Shown here: positions 1-10,500 of the stretch, one piece after another
Layout of the letters: each line of letters opens with the position of its first letter
How positions within the stretch are numbered: position 1 is the first letter of the stretch
Source: Lachnospiraceae bacterium
Lineage (GTDB): Bacteria > Bacillota > Clostridia > Lachnospirales > Lachnospiraceae
Length of the DNA stretch: 21,069 nt
Assembly (NCBI GenBank): GCA_009774395.1
Contig: VSNQ01000009.1
Coordinates: forward strand, 1 to 21,069
Direction: 5' to 3'
Position numbers and translations under genes: made by a program
The notes under the pieces: model-generated
What the model was told of the DNA's origin: nothing
The model's database searches: none
What the model saw: only the letters and a program-made list of their open reading frames with translations

Positions 1-79
1 AGAAAGGGTTAAAAATAGAAAGGGTTAAAAATAGAAAGGGTTAAAAATAGAAAGGGTTAAAAATAGAAAGGGTTAAATA
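1..79 (+). repeat. Tandem 16-bp repeat carrying the nagA ribosome site
   Basis: Four identical copies of the unit AGAAAGGGTTAAAAAT start at 1, 17, 33 and 49. A fifth copy starting at 65 differs only at its end, where it runs into the ATG at 80. The array may continue to the left of the window. Each unit contains a purine-rich AGAAAGGG that would serve as a Shine-Dalgarno sequence; only the fifth (65-72) is correctly spaced, 7 nt from the ATG. Each unit also contains TAA and TAG, so nothing can be translated through the array. Confidence 0.95.
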
Positions 80-1255
80 ATGTTGTTAAGAAAAATTATT
101 CATGGTGCTGTTTTTCGGGAAGAGGGTTCCTTCGCTCCTGACACGGTTTATATCTGCGATGAAAAAATTATATCAGAAGAAGCCTACCACCGTATAACTG
201 CTCACAATCCCTCTGCCGAAACCACTGTAACCGACGCTGCCGAATGCTATGTCATTCCCGGACTAACAGATATTCATATTCACGGGTGCATGGGAAGCGA
301 CTGCTGTGACGGCACAATAGAAGCACTGCGGACAATCGCACGCTATGAACTTCGTCAAGGCATAACCACTATCACGCCCACAACAATGACACTGCCTGAG
401 GAGCATCTAGCAAAGATTTGCCGCGCTGCAAAAACATTTCATAAATCCAAAGAGGACAATGCCGCGGACTTCTGCGGGCTGTATCTGGAAGGGCCTTTTC
501 TTAATTCTGTCAAAAAAGGCGCACAGAATGGAAAATATATTATTCCTGCCGATACTGCAATGTTAAAGCGCCTACAAGATGCTTCGGGCGGTCTTATCCG
601 CACAGTGGCAATTGCTCCCGAAACAGAGGGGGCAATGGATTTTATACGGGAAAACAGCAGCCAATTTCATATTTCTATCGCGCATACCACCGCAGATTAT
701 AACACTGCAAAGGAAGCCATTTCCTGCGGTGCTTCACAGTTGACACATACATTTAATGCCATGCCGGCTTTCAGCCATCGTGCGCCAGGTCCTATCGGTG
801 CGGCAGCAGATGACACACAATGCAACGCAGAACTTATCTGTGATGGAATACACGTTCATCCTGCTGCGGTTCGTACTGCTTTTAAAATATTCGGAGATCA
901 TCGGATTATTTTGATTAGCGATAGTATGCGCGCCACTGGTCTTGCTGACGGACAGTATGACCTTGGCGGGCAGAATGTTATTGTTAATGGAAATCTGGCA
1001 GTTTTGGAGGATGGCACAATCGCCGGATCTGTCACGAATCTTATGGACTGTGTACGCACCGCCGTAAAAAGCATGGGAATCCCGCTTGCCAGTGCAATAA
1101 AATGCGCCGCTGTAAATCCAGCTAAAGCAGTCGGCATCTATCAAGACTATGGGAGCATTGCACCAGATAAATATGCAAATATTGTAATTCTTGATAAAAA
1201 TTTAGATATTAAAATGGTGATGCACCGCGGTATTATACCCAGCTTTGGTATATAA
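80..1255 (+). CDS. nagA: N-acetylglucosamine-6-phosphate deacetylase NagA
   Basis: This is a cytoplasmic amidohydrolase-superfamily enzyme that removes the acetyl group from GlcNAc-6-phosphate to give glucosamine-6-phosphate and acetate, the first committed step of amino-sugar catabolism and cell-wall recycling. The 391-residue length is normal for the family. Visible motifs are the HxH of strand 1 (TDIHIHGCMGSD, H66 and H68), the metal ligand E137 in YLEGPF followed by KKGAQN, H202 (IAHTTADY), H223 in THTFNAM, the substrate loop APGPIGAA, DGIHVHP near 255-261, and the catalytic Asp at 281 in ISDSMRATG. The ATG follows the last AGAAAGGG repeat at a good distance. No nagB or PTS gene is visible; its upstream neighbours lie outside the window. 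Family assignment is secure; whether it serves dietary or recycled GlcNAc cannot be told. Confidence 0.95.
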   Translation: MLLRKIIHGAVFREEGSFAPDTVYICDEKIISEEAYHRITAHNPSAETTVTDAAECYVIPGLTDIHIHGCMGSDCCDGTIEALRTIARYELRQGITTITPTTMTLPEEHLAKICRAAKTFHKSKEDNAADFCGLYLEGPFLNSVKKGAQNGKYIIPADTAMLKRLQDASGGLIRTVAIAPETEGAMDFIRENSSQFHISIAHTTADYNTAKEAISCGASQLTHTFNAMPAFSHRAPGPIGAAADDTQCNAELICDGIHVHPAAVRTAFKIFGDHRIILISDSMRATGLADGQYDLGGQNVIVNGNLAVLEDGTIAGSVTNLMDCVRTAVKSMGIPLASAIKCAAVNPAKAVGIYQDYGSIAPDKYANIVILDKNLDIKMVMHRGIIPSFGI

Positions 1256-1320
1256 AAGGAAGGAAGCTGCACCCATGCGCCGCTTTTGTGGCATATTCCT
1301 GCTACACAAAGCTGCATATA

Positions 1321-1392
1321 AAAAGGCTGTCGGAAAGTGTATTTGCTAACAATGTATGAATCAAATACGAAACATTTCCGACAGCCCCTTTT
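1321..1392. terminator. Long hairpin between convergent genes, bidirectional terminator-like
   Basis: GGCTGTCGGAAA (1325-1336) pairs with TTTCCGACAGCC (1375-1386), and inside it GTATTTG (1339-1345) pairs with CAAATAC (1362-1368). The outer arms are flanked by AAAA on the left and CCTTTT on the right, so either strand would give a stem followed by a U tract. It lies 66 bp after the nagA stop and could end nagA on the plus strand and the mannanase transcript on the minus strand. The outer GGCTGTCG/CGACAGCC arms recur at 15043-15136. Confidence 0.7.
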
Positions 1393-1457
1393 CTTAATCT
1401 TCGTATACAAAGGTTTGCATCCCTCGTTATAATTCAATGCCGAATTTAGGCTATAAG

Positions 1458-1510
1458 AAGGAACTATTAAATAATTCATCTGAAAAGTGCCTTCTTAACA
1501 GTTCCTTTTT
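1458..1510 (+). terminator. Second hairpin with T tract downstream of nagA
   Basis: AAGGAACTATTAA (1458-1470) pairs with TTAACAGTTCCTT (1495-1507) with one mismatch, and is followed by five consecutive T residues (1506-1510). The loop is 24 nt. The AGGAACT/AGTTCCT arms resemble the ends of the repeat at 20514-20677, so it may be a shrunken relative of that element used as a terminator. Confidence 0.5.
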
Positions 1511-1540
1511 ATCAAATTATGGATTTATCAAATTATATAC

Positions 1541-4500
1541 TTAAGAGAATACCTCAAACAGTGAAGATAACATCTGTGCCATTTCATCTGCCCAATTCTG
1601 ATGCATTCCTCTGGCATTAATCTTGAATTTCACGGTTTTCGTTCCGCCATATGTTCCAACGCCTTGCAGTACCATTACAGCATTCCCTTTCTTAGTATTC
1701 TGCGAATAGGAAATAATTTCATATTCTGATTCCTCTACTTTTGTGCCTTTATATGTGATATCCAAATCGGACTTGCTGGGCATTGTCCCCTGCTGGCTGA
1801 AATATTGGCTGTTTTTCACAGTTACTTTGGCATCTTTTATCAGTTTCCCAATAATACGAAATTCTACGGTTCTTGTATTTGGGTTCTGACTATTTTCTGT
1901 GCCGTCTGCTGTGGTTTCTTCTGCTAAATAATCCGCGCTTTTTGCAGTGATAATCATTTTTGCCGTATGTCCCGTTTCTTTGATTTCGCCGATATCCTGT
2001 TTGGTATTGCCCTCATAAGATACCGTGTAATCCTTATTCTTCACCAGTTTCTTGCCATTGTCATAGACAATCGGATTGGGGTTATATTGTGCCTTCTTAT
2101 TGCTGTATTGCATATCCGGCACTTCAATGGTAATATCATCACTGTTGAGTGACTTCGGAAGAATTACCATTTCCACAGCATTGCGCAGCGTTCCTGTAAA
2201 GCTGCCTTTTCCCTTAATTGTAATATACGCTTTTTTGCTGTCTGTTGTAATATTCTTATTATTACTATAAATCAGTGTATAATCCTGCCCGTTCACCAGC
2301 GTCTTTCCATTATATAAAAGCGCAACATCCGGCTGTACACCTGCACGGTTTTGCAGCACTTCAATCTGTTTGTCGCTGGTCAGCATATCTTCTGTAATTG
2401 CAGCTTTAGAAATCGTATATGTTTTTGTAAAAGTACCACTATATTTGCCAATTCCTGTAAACTGCATGGATGCTTTTCCGGCATTCACATGATTTTTGTA
2501 GGTGACTCTGTAATCTACGCCTTTTTTCAGTTCTGTTCCTGTTGCCTTATCGGTTAATACTGGATTCTGGAAAACAGGCTTGCCTGTATAGGGCAGCTTG
2601 GTTTGAAATTCTGTAAATCCAATTGTCTTTGATGAAAATGCTGCTCCCTTTACAGCAAAATCCTTGCGGCAGCTTCCTACATAAGCGCTGTCCTTTCCAG
2701 CCGTTATTATCACGGTCGCAGTGCCCGGCGCTGTGTTATTGACATAAGAAACCGTATAATTTACTATATCGTTTGCTTCCTTCTGTGGCACTACTTTTCC
2801 GCCTATCTTCACAACAATCGCTGATTCCTCAAAAACTGCTGCCTTGCCGGTTTCATAGTTTAGTGAGGATGATGGAAGTTTAATAGATGCCTTAGACAAT
2901 AAGCCTTTGCCGTCTACTACTTCACAGATTGCTACTGCTTCTCCACTGTAATTGCCTTTTCCCGTTATTTTTATCTGATATTTCCCTTCGTCTTTTGCCT
3001 TTGCAACAGATGTCAGACTGTCGTCTTTTCCCATATAAAAGATTTCCACGCTGTAATCTTTTTTGCTGCTTAATTTCTTCTTTCCATCTTTTACAGTAAC
3101 CGCGACTGCCTGCTCTTTTCCATTGTAAGCAAGATACTCCGGATAGGTAATGGTAAGCCTTCCCATTTCTTTTGGTGCAATTTTAAATGTCTGTTCAATG
3201 GTTTCGCTGTAGTTGCCTTTTCCTTTGATTATCACTTTCGCTTGATCGCCTGCGTTTTTATTATTTTTATAAGAAATTGTGTAATCTTTTTTCAGCGTTA
3301 AAAGCTTTGCACCATCATATACTGCGACTTCCGGTTTTACTGCCTTTCCGGTATATTCCTGCGGTGCGATTTCACGTATCCAAACGCCCTCTTTTGCAAT
3401 GCTTTCAATCAGAACCTCTTTCTGCTCTGGATTTGCCAGCTTTACAATTTTAAGTTCATCATAATAAAGTGTTGTCTTAAGCGGGAATGTTACATTTTCC
3501 TGTGCGATGGCATTGCACCATAAGCCTAGTTTTTCAATTTTTGCCGGATCAAATACAGCCTCTTTGTGATCGCGTCCCACAAAAGCAGCAAACGGAATCG
3601 TTACTTTCACAGGAATCCCACTTTTTGCATTGTTTGTATATGCTGGATATTCCTGTAGATAAATCTCAAATTCCTCTCCGTTGCTCTTTACCTGAACAAC
3701 GACTTTTTGTCCATGCATTTCAGGAATGGTATAAAATTCCAGTGCATTGCCGCTGCTCCAATCCGCTGTAAAATTCTTCTCAGCACCAACCCAAGCGTCA
3801 CTGGATGCCAACGTTGCTTCCATTTCCAAGCCATAGTTTCCGCCGAATACTTTCTCTGATTCCTGTGTTAACCGAAATGCAATCTCGCTGCCGGTTGCCT
3901 TATTCGTTGCCCAAACACTGTTTAGCAGTTCATCGCTTCCGCCATAACTCTCGAAATCTTCTGGGTTCAAATCATTCTGTTCTGCTTCGGTCATATTAAA
4001 GCCAACGCTGATGGAAGCAATCTCCTGTTCATTTACAACCAGAACAATCGTTCCTAATCCTTCTCCCAGATTCACCAATGCATAATCTGGCAGTACTGCC
4101 TCCCATATTTTGGTTTCTTCATTATAAGAAGCTTTGCAGATTTCTTGATCAAAATCAGAAGTTAAAACAAACCGAACACTGCCTGATTTGTCAATGCCTG
4201 TTACCTTTGCCGCAATCCGCGTCCCTTCTTCGGTCTGGCTTGGCAGCAGCTTATCACCGGATATCGGCGAAACAATATAACCTGCAACTGCGTTTTCTTT
4301 GGTGGTATTGGTAATTCCGTTAAGCTGTGCAAAACCGTTGTGTATATCGGTTGCAAACACACTTTTCTCATCATTGTAAAAACGAATAAATTCATCCAGC
4401 ATCTCATGTCCATACAAAACGCTGTTTTCTCTCTTTTCCTTTACAAAAGGTGTATAGAAGCTTGTTGTATCGTTAAAGTTTGCCCATGTCAGGAAATAGC

Positions 4501-7500
4501 ATACACCGTCGTCACTGATTTCATTGAGTAACTGCATATACCAGTCCAAAACCTCATTTCCAGATGTTAGCAGCGCATTGCTTCCATTTGCCACACCGGT
4601 TTCTGTAATCGCATAAAGTTTATTGTGCTTCTGGGCAAATTCCTGCAGAATCATGTTCTGTTTATGGATATTCTCCAAATATCCCGCCTGATTTTCCTTC
4701 GTTGGGTAGGAATGGTATAAATCGTATCCAATCATATCCACATATGCATCGCCCGGATACCGCTGTGCATACTCAACCGCATTCGCCGCTTCGCTGCCCG
4801 GCCCGTATACATAAAGGAAATTATGCACACCCTGCTCTTTTAAATAATCCACCGTGTAACGGTATAAATTAATATACGCTTCCTTATCGCAGAGCGCTGC
4901 CCCCCACCAGAACCAGCTTCCTGTATTTTCATGGAAAGGACGGAATAAAATCGTAATACCGTCTTTTTCTACTGCCTTTGCATAGTCTGCAATCAGGTCA
5001 AGATAATCTGTAAAAAGATAGTTTAAATCCTGCTCTGGCATAATTCTTGCCACAACATTTCCCGTTAATGTTCCCGGCGTGTATCCTGAGAAATTATACT
5101 GCTTCTCGCCGTTTACTTCCCAATAGCCAAGTGTATCGCTTGTATTGCCTGTCTTATTTGATGCTTCAAAAGCCTTGACTTTCTGGTCAATTAAATCAAA
5201 GTTTGGCATATGTGCGGAGAGCGTTATAACTGCCCCTTCTGCTGCCGCTGATCGGGTAAGATCTGCCACAAACTGAATCCGCTGTGCTTCCGGCGTATCC
5301 CATGCAGAAGCTTCATTTCCGGTTAAAGAAAGTGTATCAATCCCAACAACACCTGCAATACTGCCTGTAATATCCTTAGTATCGGAATTGGTAAAGCCCT
5401 CTTCTGTACTTCCTGCCTTGTGATGCGTGTCATTTTGATGTCCAAAAATCACGCTGTCCGATTCTCCAATCGCTTTTAAGTATGCATACAACTTCTGCGT
5501 TGCATCATTTGCCTTGGCATCCACCAGCGCAATTTCACTTGCTACAGAAACCGTTTTACCACTTGCTGTTGTAATTGTTCTGCCATCTTCCGCTATGGTA
5601 ATACCAGCACCTTTCTGAATCTTTTGTGTTGTTTCCTTGTAAATTTCAGTCGTTTCCCCTTTGATAAAACGCATATTTCCGAAGTAAATATCGCCTTTAA
5701 AGTTTGTATTCTTGCCAACTAATCCTAATGTTAATCCAGAGAAAGAAGCATTATTTACCATATCAAAATCCAATGTAAATGTTGATTTATAGTATCCCTC
5801 TAACCCTGCGATATTCTCTACGGCTGTACCTTCTGGCAATGCCGCATCCTTGTCAATCCCTAAACTTTCACAAAAGATTTTTATTCCAAATCCTCCCTGC
5901 GTCATATCTGCGGGCTTGTAATAAACATCTGCTTGAAATGCATTGTAACCGCTTACAGGGCTAATTGCCTTAGGATGCGTATAATTAAATTTCGCTTCAC
6001 TCCATCCTTTGTCAGCGTCTTTGCTGTAATCCACTGTTGTTACTAACAGCTTTTCTTCTTGGATTGTTATATTCCCAACTTTGCTCTCTCCGGAATAGTC
6101 CCAGCCATCTGTCACTGACCACGTAGCGGCTTCCGTGCTTAAAAACATTCCATTTTCATTGATTGGCGGGATTTCCGGCGCATCACCCGATCGGTTAAAT
6201 GCCTCTACCTTTACATTGTCAAGGTAGATATCGCCTTTATAGCCGCTCGTATTCCCTGCAAGACATGGAACTACTGCCATAATCGGCGTAATATCAGCAA
6301 TCGTCGCTGCTATCTCTCCATCTTCGCCCGATATCTTAAAGTTATTCATATCTATTTCAATATGTAATTTCTTAAATCCGGGTACGTCCGCATCATCTTC
6401 TAACTGCTCCGCTGTATAGGCAGGCCATGACTGCTGCGCCGTCCAGTTCCAGGCAGAACCTGTCTTAAATACTGCCTGCGCTGATAATGTGTCAAAGGTT
6501 TCATTGATACTTTCTGCTGGAAAATACACATCAAAACTCATAACGGCTTTGTCTGTGATTTCTTGGGTGTAGGGTTCTTTTAGGTTAAATTGCGCTTGGA
6601 ATATATTTGTCCATTCTGTCGTCCCTGTTAAATCTACCTGATACAGAATTGCTTTGTTGTTGGGCGCAAGTTCTGCAAGGGTTGCACCTGATTTTTCTGC
6701 ACCGTCTAAGATATTGTTAATGTCTGTTTCTTGATCAAAGTTGTTACTATAGATTATTCCTGCACTAACAGACGGAGTATCTGGATTATCTGGGTTATCT
6801 GGATTGTCCGGGTTATCCGGATTGTCTGGATTATCCGGTATTACCGCCTCCACGATCAAAACTTCTGTTTTATCCGTTTTCACAACCTTAAATTCATCAT
6901 AGTAGAGCGTTGTTTCTAATGGAAATGTTACACCATCTTTTGCAATTGCATTGCACCAAAGCCCAATACTCTCAATCTTTTTTGGGTTAAATGCCACGCC
7001 CTTATTATCCCTATCCTTAAAGCAGCTAAATGGAATACTCACTTTAACTGGTGTATCTGTTTCGGCATACTTTGTATATGCTTCAAATTCCTGTAAATAT
7101 GCTTCATAGATTACGCCATCACTTGTTACCTGTACAACCACTTTCTGTCCATACTTCTCTGGTATTGTATAAAATTCCAGTGCATTGCCATTGCTCCAAT
7201 CTGCCGCAAAATTCTTTGTTGCACCTGCCCATGCATTGCCGTTTTGCAATGTCACATCAATCTGCAATGCATAGTTTCCGCCAAACACTTTATCCTTATC
7301 TTTTGTTAAAAGAAAAGCAATCTCACTGCCTGTGTCTTTATTGGTTGCCCACGCACGGTTAAGCAACTCCTTGCTGCCTCCATAGCTTTCAAAATCATCT
7401 GGCGCCATATCGTCCTGCTCTGCTTCAGCAAGATTAAAGATTGCCGTGATTGCAGCAATTTCTGATTCTCCCACAACCAACGTAATTTTTCCAATACTTT

Positions 7501-10500
7501 CGCCGAGTTTTTCCAATACGCTGTCTTCTAACATTGCTTCCCAAAGCGCTGTCTTTTCAACATAAGAAGCTGTAATCGTTTCTTTGCCAAAATCAGAACT
7601 GAATACAAACTTTACATTGGAAGCATCATTTTTCACGCCTGTTAATTTCACAGCAATCTTTGTGCCTGTTCCCTGTTCCTTCTTTAAAATTCTGTCACCT
7701 GACAACGGTGTTGTAAAATAACCGGATATGCTGTCGCCTTTATTTGTATTGGTAACGCCATTAATTTGCTTATGCCCGCCGTTCATATCCGTTGCAAAGA
7801 TACTTCTGTTATCATTATAAAAATTGATAAAATCATCCAGCGTTTCATGTCCGTGCAGTGTGCCATCCGCATTTTTCTTTGTTACAAATGGCAAATAGAA
7901 CGTCGTATCACTAAAGTTTGCCCATGTTAAGAAATAGCAGACGCCTTCCTCGCTGATTTGATTGAGTAACTGCATATACCAGTCTTTTACTTCATTTCCA
8001 GAAGGTAATAATGCTGTTTTGCCGTTTGCTACACCCGTTTCTGTAATCGCATAAAGTTTCTGATGTTTGGTAGCAAATTCTTTTAAAATACTGTTTTGTT
8101 TGCTGATATCCGCAAGATACTTCGCTTCATTATCCTTTGTTGGACTCGAATGATACAAGTCATATCCAATCATATCCACATAGGCATCACCCGGATAGCG
8201 CTGTGCATATTCTTCTGCATTATTGGCTTCGCTACCCGGCCCATATACATAAAGGATATTGTGTACATCTTTTTCTTTTATATAATCCACGGTATAACGA
8301 AACAGATTAATATACGCTTCTTGGTCACATAACGCTGCACCCCACCAGAACCAGCTTCCCGTATTCTCATGGAATGGACGGAACAATATTGTAATTCCAT
8401 CACCTTCTACAGCTTTCGCATAATCTGCGATTAAATCAAGATAATCTGTAAAAAGATAATTCAAATCCTGCCCCGGCATAATTCTTGCAACAACGTTTCC
8501 TGATAAGGTACCCGGTGTATATCCTGAGAAATTATATTGTTTTTCCCCACCTACTTCCCAATAGCCAAGCGTATCACTTTTATTGCCTGTTTTGCCATTT
8601 TTTTCAAATGCCTTCACTCTTTGATCAATCACATCAAAGTTCGGCATATGCGCAGAAAGTGTAATCAGCGCCCCCTCTGCTGCCGCTTCTTTGGTAATTT
8701 CTGCAACTTTTTGGATTCGATCCGCTTCTGGCGTATTCCATTCAGAAGCCTCATCGCCTGTTAGTGACAGTACATCAATGCCGATAACACCTGCAATACT
8801 TCCGGTTACATCCTTTGTATCAGAGTTTGAAAACCCTTCGGCTTTACTTCCTGCTTTGTGGTGTGTGTCATTCTGATGCCCAAAGATAACGCTGTCCGAT
8901 TCGCCAATAGCTTTTAAGTATGCATATAAGTTTTTGGTTGCTTCATTTGCATTTGGATCTACCAGCGAAACTTCACTGGCAATGGAAACGGACTGACCGC
9001 TTGCTGTTGTAATGCTTTTTCCATCGGCTGATACAGTAACGCCATCGCCTTTTTGGACTTCTACGGTTGCATCTACGTAGATATCTTCGACTTCGATATT
9101 TGTGAATTTCATATTGTCGAAATAGATATCGCCTTGAAAATCTGTATTTTTGCCAACCATTCCGAGCTCTAAGTCGGAAAAGGAAGCACTTTTCTTTGTT
9201 TCGATGATTAACTCCAATTGCGATTTATAATATCCCTCTAGTTCTGGGATTCCTGTTACTGCTTCGCCTTTGGGAAGTTCTGCATCTATGCCTTTCTCAT
9301 TTTGAAGGCAGCCGCTGGATATCTTTACTGCAAGATTACCCTGTTTTTTATTTGCTGGCTTGTAATATATATCTGCTGTAAAAGCATTATAACTGCCTTC
9401 AAATATTACGGTTTCTGGATGTGTGTATTTGAATTTTGCTTCGCTCCAGTCGTAAGAAGTGTTTGCACTGTAGTCTACGGCTGCTGTAAGCATTTTTTTG
9501 TTATCTATGGTTTGGTTCTCTATTGTACTATTTCCTGTATATTGATAACCATTTATCACTTCCCATGCTGATGCGTCTAGATCTATAACTACGTCGTCCT
9601 TAGCAGGATTTACTGGTTTCTCATCCGCTTTATTTACTGCAACTACTTTTAAATTGTCAAGATATACGTCACCGTTATATCTGCTGGTATCTCCTGCCAA
9701 GCATGGAATAACTGCTTTCATTGGGATAATATCTGCAAGTGTGGCATTTTCTTCACCAATTTTAAAGTTTTTCATATCCAATTCTATATGGAGTTTTTTA
9801 TAGTCTGGAAGAGCATTATCTTCTGTTAGATCAGAATAAGTAAACGGCGGACACGCAGTTTCATTAATCCATGTCCAACTTTCTCCGCTTTTTAACACAC
9901 CTTGCGCCTTAACTGTACCAAATGTATCACTATCGCTAACACTTGAGGACGGAAAATACACATCATAACTCATAATCAACTTATCAGTAATTGTTTTTGT
10001 GTATTCTGTTGGCAAATTAATCTGTGCTTGGAAAATATTTTCCCAGCCTGTTGAATTTGATAAATCTATAGAATACTTAATTGCTTTATTTCCAGACCTT
10101 AATTCTACAAGGGATGCACCCGATTTTTCTGCACCGTCTACAACACTGTTAATATCTGTTTCGTTATCAAAATTATTCTCGTAAATTGTTTCTTGTTTTA
10201 CTGTTGGTTCATCGGGATTAATTGGATCTTCTATTTGCGTAGAAGTGTCAGATAATACAACATTGTCAAGATACAATTTACCTGAATATGTACTGACATC
10301 TCCTGCAAGACAAGGCACTACCTCCTTTATCGAAGTTATGTCTTTTATTTCCCAATCTTTTCCACCAGTTACGTCAATAGAAATGTGAATTTTTTTATAT
10401 CCATTTATCTCATCTATAAAGTCATTTGCCGTAAATGGTATTAATTCCGAACCTTCCGTCCACGTATACGTATCCCCCAGCTTAAAAACTGCTTTCGCCT

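Noticed and set aside
1147..1479. 110-codon minus-strand open frame downstream of nagA
   Set aside because: It runs through the hairpin and antisense to the end of nagA, with no ribosome site and no recognisable protein.
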